A stretch of 64,000 nt of DNA. Source: JADJEK01 sp052034255. Its GTDB lineage: Bacteria; Planctomycetota; B15-G4; JADJEK01. The position numbers and the translations under genes were made by a program. The stretch is taken from the NCBI GenBank assembly GCA_052034255.1, contig JBPOIU010000005.1:1-64000 (forward strand), read 5' to 3'. Of the stretch, positions 31,012-40,221 are shown piece after piece. The first letter of the stretch is position 1. The number at the start of each line of letters is the position of its first letter. Under the pieces are notes generated by a model, which saw only the letters and a program-made list of their open reading frames with translations, was not told the DNA's origin and made no database searches.

Positions 31012-31893
31012 TCAACGCGAGCGTTGGAGCATAGATCGGGCGAGCGCCTCGATCAATCGAGGCGACCGCAGCGAAGACGCGCGATCGATCGCGCGTTCCG
31101 TCAGGGCTCGGGCGCGGTCGAATGCCGCGTCCTGGCCGATCAGATCCGGAATCGTCGCTTTGCCGCGTTCCCGATCCTTGCCCGTGCGTTTGCCCATGTG
31201 TTCGGCGGTGGACCGTTGATCGAGCAGGTCGTCGATGATCTGGAACGCGATGCCGAGGTCCATTCCGAGCGCGGACAGAGTGCGCTCGGAAGCCGCGTCC
31301 GCCCCTCCGGCCTGGGCACCGAGCTGGAACGAGGCCGCGAACATCGCGGCGGTCTTGCCGGTGTCGATCTCGAGCACCGCCTCGAGCCCGAGCGACTTGC
31401 CCTCGGCTTCGAGGTCCTGGACCTGCCCCCCGACCATGCCGCTCGCCCCGGCCGCGAACGCGAGCGTCCGCACGTGAGCTGCGACGACCGCGGGCTCCGC
31501 GTGGGCCGCGAGGACTTCGAACGCGAGTGTCAGCAGCGCGTCGCCCGCGAGGATCGCGACGGCCTCGTCGAACGCCTTGTGGACGGTCGGGCGGCCGCGC
31601 CGCAAATCGTCGTCGTCCATCGCCGGCAGATCGTCGTGGACCAGCGAGTAGGTGTGGACGTATTCGAGCGCCACCGCCGCGGGCAACGCGGCATCGGCCT
31701 GCCCGCCGACCGCCTCCGCGGCCATCAAGCAGCACAACGGGCGCAGCTTCTTGCCCGGACCGAGCACGGCGTAGCGCATCGCCGCCGATAGGCGTCGCGG
31801 CGACGCGTCCTCCGCCGGCAACCAGCGTTCGAGCGCCGCTTCGACGCGGGTGCGCCGATCGGTCATCCATTCATCGAGCGTCGGCGAACTCAC
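31012..31893 (-). CDS. ispA: polyprenyl (farnesyl/geranylgeranyl) diphosphate synthase
   Basis: A 293-aa trans-prenyltransferase that joins IPP to allylic diphosphates. First Asp-rich motif: HDDLPAMDDDDLRRGRP; second: AFQIIDDLLD; GKKLRP and LEYVHTYSLVHDDLP match the IspA type, with the two extra residues in the first Asp motif seen in bacterial farnesyl and geranylgeranyl synthases. The start is a GTG overlapping the ymdB stop (GTGA), giving SSPTLDEWMTDRR. Chain length cannot be decided. It lies with dxs in an operon, giving two isoprenoid steps together. Confidence 0.9.
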   Translation of the reverse strand: MSSPTLDEWMTDRRTRVEAALERWLPAEDASPRRLSAAMRYAVLGPGKKLRPLCCLMAAEAVGGQADAALPAAVALEYVHTYSLVHDDLPAMDDDDLRRGRPTVHKAFDEAVAILAGDALLTLAFEVLAAHAEPAVVAAHVRTLAFAAGASGMVGGQVQDLEAEGKSLGLEAVLEIDTGKTAAMFAASFQLGAQAGGADAASERTLSALGMDLGIAFQIIDDLLDQRSTAEHMGKRTGKDRERGKATIPDLIGQDAAFDRARALTERAIDRASSLRSPRLIEALARSMLQRSR

Positions 31894-32675
31894 CCCTTCA
31901 CCTCGACGCGTTCGACTTCGGTGCAGCGGCCGCTGCGGACGTCGACGGTGAACAGCGCCGCCATCAGTCGCTCGTCGCCTTCCGCGACGTCGAATGGCGA
32001 CGGCAATCCGGTCACGAACTTCTTCAGGACGCGATCCACGCGCCGTCCGAGGATCGAGTCGTGCGGCCCGGTCATCCCGACGTCCGTGATGTAGCCGGTG
32101 CCCTTCGGCAGGACTTGCGCGTCCGCGGTCGCCACGTGAGTGTGCGTCCCGAACACGACCGAGACTTGGCCGTCGAGGTAGCGCCCCATCGCGAGCTTCT
32201 CGGAGGTCGCTTCGCAGTGCATGTCGACGACGACGATCGGTGTCCGAACGCGGGCTTTCTCGACCGCTTTCTGCGCCGCGGCGAACGGGCAATCGATCGG
32301 TTGCATGAACACGCGACCGATCACGTGCACCACCGCGACCTCGTGCCCGCCGTGCGTCGTGAGGACCGTGAAGCCGCGCCCGGGCGCGGCAGCCGCGAAG
32401 TTCGCGGCGCGCACGATGCGCTCGTCCTTGGCGGCCACGTCCATGAACTCGCGACGCTTCCACACGTGGTCGCCGCAGGTGATGCAATCGACACCGCTCT
32501 GGAACAAGACCTCCGCGTCCCGCGGCGTGATCCCGGAGCCGTTGAACACGTTCTCGGCGTTCGCGACGACGAAGTCGATGCCGCGCGCTTCACGCAGGGG
32601 CTTCAGGTGTTTCGCAACCGTGTTGCGGCCCGGCGCGCCGACGATGTCACCGACCGTGAGGATCCGAATCTGCAT
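31890..32675 (-). CDS. ymdB: YmdB-family metallophosphodiesterase
   Basis: A 261-aa two-metal phosphodiesterase of the YmdB type (TIGR00282), known in Bacillus to cleave 2',3'-cyclic nucleotides and to affect RNase Y-dependent RNA turnover. Metal-ligand motifs: VGDIVGAPGR, NAENVFNGSGIT, CGDHVWKR, VDMHCEATSEK and FGTHTHVATAD. The ATG shares one base with the rny stop codon (TGATG), so the two are translated together, as is common for this pair. Confidence 0.93.
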   Translation of the reverse strand: MQIRILTVGDIVGAPGRNTVAKHLKPLREARGIDFVVANAENVFNGSGITPRDAEVLFQSGVDCITCGDHVWKRREFMDVAAKDERIVRAANFAAAAPGRGFTVLTTHGGHEVAVVHVIGRVFMQPIDCPFAAAQKAVEKARVRTPIVVVDMHCEATSEKLAMGRYLDGQVSVVFGTHTHVATADAQVLPKGTGYITDVGMTGPHDSILGRRVDRVLKKFVTGLPSPFDVAEGDERLMAALFTVDVRSGRCTEVERVEVKG

Positions 32676-34195
32676 CAGCGCGCGTACTCCGTGACACGGG
32701 TTTCGCGGATCACGGTGACCTTGATCTCGCCCGGGTAAGCGAGCTCCGATTCGATCCGTTTCGCGATCTCGCGGGCGCACAGGAGCGCCGCCGCGTCGGT
32801 CACTCTACTGGCATCGACCAAAACCCGCAGTTCCCGTCCCGCCTGGATCGCGAAGGCCTGTTCGACGCCCTTCACGCCGCGCGCGATGGACTCCAGGTTC
32901 TCGAGCCGCTGGACGTACTTCTCCATCGTGTCGCGGCGCGCGCCGGGCCTCGACGCCGAAATGGAATCCGCGATCTGCGCGATCACCGCGTACGTCGATT
33001 CCTGCGCGACGTCGCCATGGTGCGACGCGATCGAGTTCACGACCTCGGGGCGCTCGCCGACGCGGCGCGCCAATTCCGCGCCGATCGTGGGGTGCCCGCC
33101 GAGCAGTTCGTGGTCGAGCGCCTTCCCGATGTCGTGCAGCAAACCGCAACGCAGCGCCAGTTGCGGGTTCAGCTTCAACTCACCGGCCAATGCCGATGAC
33201 AGGTACGCGACCTCGACGGCGTGCTTCAGTTGGTTCTGACCGTACGAGGTGCGGTACTTCAGCCGCCCGATGCAGAATTGGAGCCTCGCGTCGACGCGCG
33301 GCACCGAGAGTTCGGCCAGGACCTTCTTCGCGGTCTGACGGATGTCCTCGTCGATCTCCTTGCGGGTCTGCTCGACGACTTCCTCCACGCGCCCCGGATG
33401 GATACGACCGTCGTCGATCAATTTCTCGAGCGAGCGCCGGGCCACTTCGCGGCGCACGGCGTCGAAGCTCGAAACCACGACGACACCGGGCGTGTCGTCG
33501 ACGATCAAGTCGACTCCGCACGCCTTCTCGAGTGCGCGGATGTTGCGCCCTTCACGGCCGATGATGCGGCCCTTCATGTCTTCGTCCTTCACGTCGACGG
33601 TGGCAGTGGTCGCCTCCGTGACGGTCCGGATCGCGATGCGCGACATCGAATGCGCGAGCGCCTTCTGCGTGCGCATCTCGAGCTCTTCGTCGAGGCGCTC
33701 CTGCATGCGACGGACGCGCGCGGCGCTCTCGTCGCGCAGCTCCTCGTCCAGCCGTTCGAGCGCCGCGCGCATGGCGTCTTCGCGCGACAGTCCGGCGATG
33801 CGCAGCACGTCTTCACGCGCTCGGGCCAGCAAGCGCTCGTGTTCGATGTGCCCGAGCTTTAGTTCGTCCTCGGACTCCCCGAGCTTCTGCGCGCGCTCCT
33901 CGAGCGCTCGATCCTTGGCATCGATGACTTCCTGGCGCTTCTCGAGTTGGGCTTCTCGGCGCGCGAGGCGCTCGTCCTGATCGCGCCATTCGTCGCGCAG
34001 CTTCGCCGCATGCCGTTCCTGGGCCTCGCGGCGTTCGAGCTCCTCGTCCCGGCGGGCGAGCTCACGCTCGCGTTCCCGTTCGGCCGCCGCCGCGGCCTGG
34101 GCTTCGACCCGTCGCGCGAGCATGCGCGACGACGCCAGCCATACGAGGCCGCCGCCCGCCGCCACTCCGCCGATCGCAAACAGCCACGGTTCCAT
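32675..34195 (-). CDS. rny: ribonuclease Y
   Basis: A 506-aa membrane-anchored endoribonuclease that starts mRNA decay. Order: an N-terminal hydrophobic anchor (residues 3-24), a long Glu/Arg-rich coiled coil (about 30-190), a KH domain with GRIIGREGRNIRALEKACGVD, and an HD domain with LLHDIGKALDHE and ASHHGD. The length fits the family (about 510-520). The ATG (MEPWLFAIGG) is chosen because it begins the membrane anchor. It heads the operon rny-ymdB-ispA-dxs-nadK-truD. Confidence 0.95.
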   Translation of the reverse strand: MEPWLFAIGGVAAGGGLVWLASSRMLARRVEAQAAAAAERERERELARRDEELERREAQERHAAKLRDEWRDQDERLARREAQLEKRQEVIDAKDRALEERAQKLGESEDELKLGHIEHERLLARAREDVLRIAGLSREDAMRAALERLDEELRDESAARVRRMQERLDEELEMRTQKALAHSMSRIAIRTVTEATTATVDVKDEDMKGRIIGREGRNIRALEKACGVDLIVDDTPGVVVVSSFDAVRREVARRSLEKLIDDGRIHPGRVEEVVEQTRKEIDEDIRQTAKKVLAELSVPRVDARLQFCIGRLKYRTSYGQNQLKHAVEVAYLSSALAGELKLNPQLALRCGLLHDIGKALDHELLGGHPTIGAELARRVGERPEVVNSIASHHGDVAQESTYAVIAQIADSISASRPGARRDTMEKYVQRLENLESIARGVKGVEQAFAIQAGRELRVLVDASRVTDAAALLCAREIAKRIESELAYPGEIKVTVIRETRVTEYAR

Positions 34196-34240
34196 CGCGT
34201 CCACCGGGTTCGCCCTACGCGTCGTGCGCGGGGTCGACGC

Positions 34241-34270
34241 ATTCCAGGCTTTTCGGCAAGCCGCGGTCAA
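34241..34270 (-). promoter_or_regulatory. possible promoter of the rny operon
   Basis: On the minus strand TTGACC, an 18-nt spacer, TGGAAT, within the 144-nt gap upstream of rny. The -35 is good, the -10 is moderate. Confidence 0.45.
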
Positions 34271-34339
34271 CAACGAGAGTCGGAGTCCGCACCGGTGCGT
34301 GCCGCGGCGAGACGTGCGCAGCGAGCGATCCCTTCGGCC

Positions 34340-36097
34340 TCACTGCGGCAGCGACGCCTGCAGCTGCCCGGCGAACTCCTGCCAACGCTGGATCGACGCG
34401 CGCGTCAGCGGCATCGACCACGTGCCGACGGTGTCCCCCGCGCCCTGGAAGAACGGGATCTCGCGGTCCTTCACGACGTGGACGCCGTCTTGGAATCGCA
34501 GGGCGACCGTTCGCGCCTTGGCGTCGATCAACACGTCGCACCACGCCGCCTTGACGGTCTTCGATACCAGGCCGGCCCCGCTCTTCTGATCGAGCTCGAC
34601 CCCGCACAAGCGTGGATGGCCGTCGACCCACTCGACGCGCGACAGGACCCGGAAGCTGGACTGGCCGTAGCCGTCGTCGTCGAGCAGACGATTGACGTCG
34701 TGCGTGATCGCGGCGACGTCGACACCGAGCGGCTTCACCTCCGACACGGCGGCAGGTGCGCCGGCGCCGAGGACGACGATCGGCGCCAAGTCGGGGCGTT
34801 CCCATGCGCCGGCCTGGATCGGGCCGATCGGCACCGTCTTCTCGCCGAGCGAGAAGTCCTCGCGCTCACCGCGGATCAGCGTGCTGCCGTGCGTCAGCAC
34901 GAGATCGCACATGCGCGCCTGCGGATCGACGCGCAGGTGCGCGGACTCGGCTTGATGGAACCCGATCGGAAATCCCTCGTCGGAGCGAACACTGAACGTC
35001 GGTTGCTCGAGCGCGCCTTCGCTCACTCCAGCGACTTCGAGCAGCGCCAGCGTGTGGATGCCGGCCTCGTCGAGCACGCGATTGAACGCGACGATGATCG
35101 GGTCCTGATCAGGCACCGGGGCGGCAGCCACGGTTTCCGCGGGCGGAGCGGCCTCCGCACTCGGAGTCGTCACGGCCGGCAGCGGCGCATTCGTGGGTTC
35201 TTCGGATGCTCCCGCGGGCTCGGGCGGCGCGGCCTCGCTCGTCTTCGCCAGCGGTTCCTTCGGGATCGGCGTCACGATCGAATCGGTCGTGACGACCGGG
35301 GCGCGTGCGAGCGCGGCCTCCCGTGCGCGGCGCTCGATCTCAGCGCTCAGCGCGGCGTGCTCGTCTTGCATCTCGACCAACCGCTGCCGCGCGCGCAGGA
35401 GCTCGGCGTCCAGCGCCGCGACCTGGTCCTTCGCCGACAATGCCGACGAGACCGCGTCGACCTTTTCCTTCTCCATCGCGGCCATGCGCGTCTTCAGCGC
35501 TTCGATCTCGGCCAATTGCGCACGCGTCTCGTGGATCAACACCCGATTGGCGGCGAGCCCCTCGTCGAACAGATCGCGCAGCGCGGCGTTGCCCTGCTCC
35601 ACGCGTTCCACGGACTTGCTCGACTCGACCAGCGTGGATTCCGCGCGCGCCATGCGTTGGGCATGGTCGTCGAAACGCGCGCTGGTGTGTTCGAGCAACC
35701 ACCAAAACGCGGGGATCGACACCGCGACCACGACCAAGGAGCCCGCGACGAACGCCCACGGGCGCCGCCGCCGTTCGGCGCCGAGTCGATCGGCGAGCTG
35801 CTCCTGCGATTGACGTAGTTGGCGGAACGTCGCGTTCAGCGCATCGGCGGACTGGATGACCAGGTCCGAGCGGTCCGCGCGCTTCAGAGTCTCCGCCATC
35901 CGCGTGTGCGCGTCGTGGATGTACTGCAGCATGCGCGTGTTGACGCGCAGCGTTTCCATCAGGTCCCGCGAACGCGGATCGGTGGCCTCACCGTGCTCGA
36001 GTTGCGCGAGCAGTCGCTTCATCTCCGACACCGTGCCCGCCACGTCCGCCGTCGGTGGCGCGGGAAGCGGATCGGGATCGGGCTCGGCGGCGCTCAT
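34340..36097 (-). CDS. single-pass membrane protein with long coiled coil
   Basis: I do not recognise this 585-aa protein. The cytoplasmic N-terminus (1-112) is helical and acidic; a membrane helix spans about 113-135 (WAFVAGSLVVVAVSIPAFWWL); then a coiled coil to about 265; a Pro/Ala/Thr/Glu-rich linker to about 335; and a C-terminal beta-rich domain to 585 with a number of short basic/acidic strands. The layout is like an inner-membrane protein with a large periplasmic part. Its ATG overlaps the stop of the upstream lipoprotein gene (ATGA). It is the last gene of a three-gene cluster. Confidence 0.6.
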   Translation of the reverse strand: MSAAEPDPDPLPAPPTADVAGTVSEMKRLLAQLEHGEATDPRSRDLMETLRVNTRMLQYIHDAHTRMAETLKRADRSDLVIQSADALNATFRQLRQSQEQLADRLGAERRRRPWAFVAGSLVVVAVSIPAFWWLLEHTSARFDDHAQRMARAESTLVESSKSVERVEQGNAALRDLFDEGLAANRVLIHETRAQLAEIEALKTRMAAMEKEKVDAVSSALSAKDQVAALDAELLRARQRLVEMQDEHAALSAEIERRAREAALARAPVVTTDSIVTPIPKEPLAKTSEAAPPEPAGASEEPTNAPLPAVTTPSAEAAPPAETVAAAPVPDQDPIIVAFNRVLDEAGIHTLALLEVAGVSEGALEQPTFSVRSDEGFPIGFHQAESAHLRVDPQARMCDLVLTHGSTLIRGEREDFSLGEKTVPIGPIQAGAWERPDLAPIVVLGAGAPAAVSEVKPLGVDVAAITHDVNRLLDDDGYGQSSFRVLSRVEWVDGHPRLCGVELDQKSGAGLVSKTVKAAWCDVLIDAKARTVALRFQDGVHVVKDREIPFFQGAGDTVGTWSMPLTRASIQRWQEFAGQLQASLPQ

Positions 36098-36744
36098 TTG
36101 GGCTCGGGCTCCTTGGCGGTCGCGGCCGCCAGGCGGGCGACGACGAGTTCACGCGAGCTCGCTTCCCACAAATCCTCGAGCCCGTCGACGTCGATCCGTC
36201 CGAGTTGCAGCGGGATGCCGACGCCGCCGACCCGCAATTCGCCGCCCTCCATCTCGGCCAGGTTCACTTCGGCGTCGAACGCCGCAAGCGCGCGGACCAT
36301 GGTCCCTTGGCGCAGGTGCGTCCCGCCGAAGCTCTCCAACGCCAACGCGGGAACCGCCGTGCGCGCGGCTTCCGCGTGCGCCAGACTCGCGCCGAACGTG
36401 ATGTCGTCGAGCGTTCCGGCAGGCGTTCGCAGCGTCAAGCGCGGGCGCTGGTCGCCGAACGCGAACGACTCGCCGGCGTCGAGCTGATAGATCGCGACGT
36501 GGACCCAACGCAGCGGCAAGTCGACGCCGACGGCGGTGGCGAATTCGGGTCCGCGCGGCGCCGTCGCGACCGCACTGACGACGACCGCGAGTCCGGACCG
36601 TTGCCCGGTCAGGATCGCGGCGGAAGCGGCGCCACGGTTGGAATCGGTCGCCGTCGGCGTGGGCGTGGAATCCGACGGGGAGCCGTCACAGCCCCACGAC
36701 CCGACCGACGCCAGAACGCACGCGACGGCGACGCGGCGGAGCAT
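36094..36744 (-). CDS. predicted lipoprotein of unknown function
   Basis: A 216-aa protein with a lipoprotein signal: MLRRVAVACVLASVGSWGC, with the lipidation cysteine at residue 19, followed by a Ser/Thr/Pro-rich linker. The mature part is beta-rich (LRWVHVAIYQLDAG, RLTLRTPAGTLDDITFG, ELRVGGVGIPLQLGRIDV). No family recognised. The ATG shares a base with the stop of the upstream gene (TGATG) and the stop overlaps the next start (ATGA), so the three genes 37517 to 34340 should be made together, perhaps as one envelope complex. Confidence 0.65.
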   Translation of the reverse strand: MLRRVAVACVLASVGSWGCDGSPSDSTPTPTATDSNRGAASAAILTGQRSGLAVVVSAVATAPRGPEFATAVGVDLPLRWVHVAIYQLDAGESFAFGDQRPRLTLRTPAGTLDDITFGASLAHAEAARTAVPALALESFGGTHLRQGTMVRALAAFDAEVNLAEMEGGELRVGGVGIPLQLGRIDVDGLEDLWEASSRELVVARLAAATAKEPEPK

Positions 36745-37517
36745 CACCAGCGCGCGTTGCGATTGTCGTTGAACCACTTTTCCCATTCCGGCGCGCTCTG
36801 GAAGCTCTGCAGGGTCAGCACCCCCAGCGTCTCGTTCATCGGCACCTCGATGTCCTGCAGACGCTCGTGCCACACCGGGTTCTTGCCCTTCTCGCGCACG
36901 TCGAGCGCGTTGACGTTCGCGTACGCCTTCACCAGTCCCTCGACGATGCGCTTGCGCAGCTTGCCGTCCGCGTCGCGGTACTCACCGAGCGCGCGCACCG
37001 CCGCGACGATCACGCGGTTCTGATCACCCTTCAGCAAGTCGAGGAACAGGTCGACGTGCTTGTCCTTCTTGTGCTTCGCGAGGCACTGGATCAGCATTTC
37101 CTGGACGTCGATCCGCTTCTCGAGGTGCTTCAGCTTCATCGCTTTTTCGAGCGGAGCGACACCCTCGTCGCCGACGTCCGAGCAAAACGCCGCGGCGGCG
37201 CCATACAGGCGGTTCTCGGTGTCGACCGTGGTGCGCACCGAGAACAGGTCCGTGACCGCGCCGAGCGCCTTCTTCTTGCCGGCGTCGTCGAACGACTTGT
37301 AGTTCGTCAGCAAGTCGTCGACGGCCTTCACCGCCTTCTCGTCGGCGTTGCCGCGGACGTCTTCGTCCGGCGACTTGCGCTCCTTCAACGCGGCTTCGAT
37401 GGTCTTGATGGCTTCATCCGGCGTCGCGGTCGCCGCGGCCGGCGGATCCTGCGCGAACGTCGACGCGACGAACAGCAACGCGGAGGCCACGACGGTGGAA
37501 ACACGCGCGAGCAACAT
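36744..37517 (-). CDS. secreted HEAT-like repeat protein
   Basis: A 257-aa exported protein with a signal peptide (1 to about 22, ending ASTFAQ). The mature part is helical, with HEAT-like stretches (AAFCSDVGDEGVAPLEKAMK, RVIVAAVRALGEY) and many Lys/Asp pairs. It ends in EWEKWFNDNRNARW. Similar planctomycete proteins carry HEAT repeats near a membrane complex, but I cannot name a function. It is the first gene of the cluster; a -10 element lies at 37566-37571. Confidence 0.6.
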   Translation of the reverse strand: MLLARVSTVVASALLFVASTFAQDPPAAATATPDEAIKTIEAALKERKSPDEDVRGNADEKAVKAVDDLLTNYKSFDDAGKKKALGAVTDLFSVRTTVDTENRLYGAAAAFCSDVGDEGVAPLEKAMKLKHLEKRIDVQEMLIQCLAKHKKDKHVDLFLDLLKGDQNRVIVAAVRALGEYRDADGKLRKRIVEGLVKAYANVNALDVREKGKNPVWHERLQDIEVPMNETLGVLTLQSFQSAPEWEKWFNDNRNARW

Positions 37518-37565
37518 GGGAGAACTCCGTACGACGACCTGGAAGGACCGGGCGAAGCAGGCCGG

Positions 37566-37571
37566 AGTCTA
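37566..37571 (-). promoter_or_regulatory. possible -10 element of the three-gene envelope cluster
   Basis: TAGACT on the minus strand, about 49 nt upstream of the first start codon. No good -35 lies at the expected distance. Confidence 0.35.
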
Positions 37572-37659
37572 CGCAAGCCCGCGGGCAAAGGCGCAGGGTC
37601 AGCCAGCTTCGATCGGGAACGGACGCCCCCGCGGCGAGGGCCGTCGCCTCGACGCCGCA

Positions 37660-39036
37660 TCACGCGCCGGGAGTGACCAGCGGCAACCCGATCGCTTTCG
37701 CGAGCGCTGCACCCTTGGCCAGCGTCTCGTCGTACTCGGCCTGGGGATCCGAGTCGTACACGACTCCCCCGCCGACGTGGAAATGGACCCGGCCGGCCTC
37801 GACGACGAGCGTCCGAATGGCGATGTTCAGCGCCACGTCGCCGTTCACGCCGATCCAGCCGATCGAGCCGCAGAACACGCCGCGGCGGACGCGCTCCAGC
37901 GCTTCGATGACGGCCATCGCCGCGATCTTCGGCGCCCCGGTGATCGACCCGCCGGGAAACGTCGCGGCCAGAAGATCGCGCGTCGTCGTGCCCGGTCGCA
38001 GCGTGGCCCGAACGGTCGCGACGCGATGGAACACCGTCGCGAACGCCTCGATCGAACCGGTGTCGACCACTTCGACGCCGCCGGCGCACGCGACGCGCCC
38101 GAGGTCGTTGCGCAGCAGGTCCACGATCATGTTCAGCTCGGAGAGCTCTTTCATCGACGCGCTCAGCTCCGCGACCGCGCGGGCGTCCGCGACCGCGTCA
38201 CCGCTGCGCCGACGTGTGCCTTTGATCGGCCGCGTCGTCACTTCGTCCCCGAAGCGGGCCAGGAACGACTCGGGCGAAGACGACAGCACCGCGACGTCGC
38301 CAGTGGCGACGAACGCCGCGTAGGGCGCCGGATTCGCCGCTCGAAGTCGGGCGTACAGCGCTTCCGCGCAACCGTGGAACTCCGTCTCGAAGCGCTGCGC
38401 GAGGTTCACTTGGTAGACCTCGCCGAGCCGGATGTGCTCACGCACGGTGCTGACCGCGGCGCGATACGCGGCAGCATCGAAGTTCGAGCGCAGCGCGGTG
38501 CCGGTCCTGAACTCGCCGCTCTCGGGCGCCGGCGCGTCGAGCGCGCGCTGGATGTCGTCGAGCACGGTCTGTGGCCTCGCATCGTCGGCGAGTCCCTCGA
38601 CGAATCCCGCTTCGACGACACCCGTCGCGAGGTCGAACTCGACGAAGCGATCGAACAGCGCGAACCACGCGTCGGGCGCCGCCGATGCACTGCGCGCCGT
38701 CGCGGGAACGCGCTCGAGCGTGCGGCCGACGTCGTACGCCAGCAGGCCCGCGTACCCGCCGCAGAACCGCCCCGGCTGGGCTCCTTCGACCGATCGACGC
38801 GGACCGAATGCGGATTCCAGGCGATCGAGCGGCCGCTCGCCGCGGCGATCGGAGCCGGCATCGACGCGCACGATCGATCGCGGCCGGAACAACACCAATG
38901 CGCGCTGCGGCCCGATCGACGATGGCGGCCCCGCTTCGAGTACGACACCCGGCTCGCTCCCGCGCACGCGCAGGAACGCCGCGAACGGGTCGAGATCGCC
39001 GCGCACGCGGCGTCGATGCAGGCGCAAGGTCGGCAT
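37660..39036 (-). CDS. pabB: aminodeoxychorismate synthase component I
   Basis: A 458-aa chorismate-utilising enzyme of folate biosynthesis. RPIKGTRRR is the PabB form of the motif in which anthranilate synthases have PIAGT, so it is PabB rather than TrpE. ELNMIVDLLRNDLGRV and FPGGSITGAPKIAAM complete the active site. The ATG at 39036 (MPTLRLHRRRV) gives the usual length; an in-frame extension to 39213 is possible but unlikely. No glutamine amidotransferase partner (PabA) is present nearby. It diverges from xerC. Confidence 0.9.
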   Translation of the reverse strand: MPTLRLHRRRVRGDLDPFAAFLRVRGSEPGVVLEAGPPSSIGPQRALVLFRPRSIVRVDAGSDRRGERPLDRLESAFGPRRSVEGAQPGRFCGGYAGLLAYDVGRTLERVPATARSASAAPDAWFALFDRFVEFDLATGVVEAGFVEGLADDARPQTVLDDIQRALDAPAPESGEFRTGTALRSNFDAAAYRAAVSTVREHIRLGEVYQVNLAQRFETEFHGCAEALYARLRAANPAPYAAFVATGDVAVLSSSPESFLARFGDEVTTRPIKGTRRRSGDAVADARAVAELSASMKELSELNMIVDLLRNDLGRVACAGGVEVVDTGSIEAFATVFHRVATVRATLRPGTTTRDLLAATFPGGSITGAPKIAAMAVIEALERVRRGVFCGSIGWIGVNGDVALNIAIRTLVVEAGRVHFHVGGGVVYDSDPQAEYDETLAKGAALAKAIGLPLVTPGA

Positions 39037-39215
39037 GCGCGTGATTTCAGCCGCGACGCCACGGGCGTACCAATGGCGAAGTCGACGATTCTCGGCGGCA
39101 GCGGCGAGCCCGGCGAACTCGCGCGTGGCCGTCACGGTTTCCGCGACATCGATGCAGAGGCCGCGCGCGGGTCGCACGCGGCTCGCGTATCGTCCGCGGC
39201 CGGCGGAGGGCAACG

Positions 39216-40214
39216 ATGGCGGATGTGCGCGACGCGGACTTGTTCGCCGCGGTCGATCGATTCATGGCGGCGCTGCGCGGACTACGCGCCGCGTCGCCGC
39301 ACACGTTGCGCGCGTACGCGTCGGACCTGGTGCAGTTCGTCGAGTTCGCGCGCCACGGTGGAGTTCGAACCCTGCGCGACATCGACGCGGTCCGCGTGCG
39401 CGAGTTCGTGGTGCACCTTCGCCAGGGCAGCGACGGAATGGCGCCGCGGGGAGCGCGCACGCTGGCGCGCAAGCTCTCGGCCATCGGCTCGTGGTTCCAG
39501 TTCCTCGTCGAGCAAGGCGACGTCGACGCCAATCCGCTGGCGTTCGTGCGCCGACCGAAGCGGGATCGCAAACTGCCGCGCGTCGTCAGCGAGGACGGCA
39601 TGGCGCGGCTGCTGGCCACCCCGGAGGGCGACGACTTCGTCGCGCTGCGCGATCACGCGTTGTTCGAGACGCTGTACTCGACCGGCGCCCGCGTCGCCGA
39701 ACTCGTCGGCGCCGACCTGCGCGACCTCGATCTCGGGCACGGCACGCTGCACGTCCGCGGCAAGGGCAAGAAGGAACGCCTGTGCTACCTCGGCGACAGC
39801 GCGCAGCGGGCGCTGCAGCGTTACCTCGCGCGACGCGACGCCACGCAAGCCGATCCGCGCGCCGCGAAGGCGCCGCTGTTCGTCAACGCGGGCCGCGGCA
39901 CGAAGGCCTACACGCGCCTGACCGATCGCTCGGTCCGCCGCCTGCTGAAGAAGCGCTTGTTGGAAGCGGGGCTCGATCCGGGCGCATCGCCGCACACGTT
40001 GCGCCATTCCTTCGCGACCCACGTGCTGCGTCGCGGGGCGAACCTGCGCGTGGTGCAAGAGTTCCTCGGCCACGAGCACTTGACGACGACGCAGATCTAC
40101 ACGCATCTCGATCTACGTCGGCTGCAAGACGTGTACGCCACCGCGCATCCTCGAGCTCGCGCGCCCAAGTCGCGGCGCGCCAAGCCGACGGGACGGACCG
40201 ACACGGCGCAGTGA
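39216..40214 (+). CDS. xerC: tyrosine recombinase XerC/XerD type
   Basis: A 332-aa site-specific recombinase that should resolve chromosome dimers. N-terminal SAM-like domain (residues 8-105), catalytic domain 120-310 with Arg159 (TGARVAE), Lys183 or 185 (RGKGKKER), His260 and Arg263 (HTLRHSFATH), His286 (HEHLTTTQIY) and the nucleophile Tyr295. The ATG has GGAGGG 6 nt upstream. The C-terminal 20 residues are basic and variable. No integrated element surrounds it, so it is a housekeeping recombinase rather than an integrase. XerC versus XerD cannot be told apart. Confidence 0.93.
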   Translation: MADVRDADLFAAVDRFMAALRGLRAASPHTLRAYASDLVQFVEFARHGGVRTLRDIDAVRVREFVVHLRQGSDGMAPRGARTLARKLSAIGSWFQFLVEQGDVDANPLAFVRRPKRDRKLPRVVSEDGMARLLATPEGDDFVALRDHALFETLYSTGARVAELVGADLRDLDLGHGTLHVRGKGKKERLCYLGDSAQRALQRYLARRDATQADPRAAKAPLFVNAGRGTKAYTRLTDRSVRRLLKKRLLEAGLDPGASPHTLRHSFATHVLRRGANLRVVQEFLGHEHLTTTQIYTHLDLRRLQDVYATAHPRARAPKSRRAKPTGRTDTAQ

Positions 40215-40221
40215 ACGCGCG

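Noticed and set aside
39216..40214. xerC as integrase of a mobile element
   Set aside because: No attachment repeats, tRNA or phage/transposon genes nearby; the protein has the housekeeping Xer layout.
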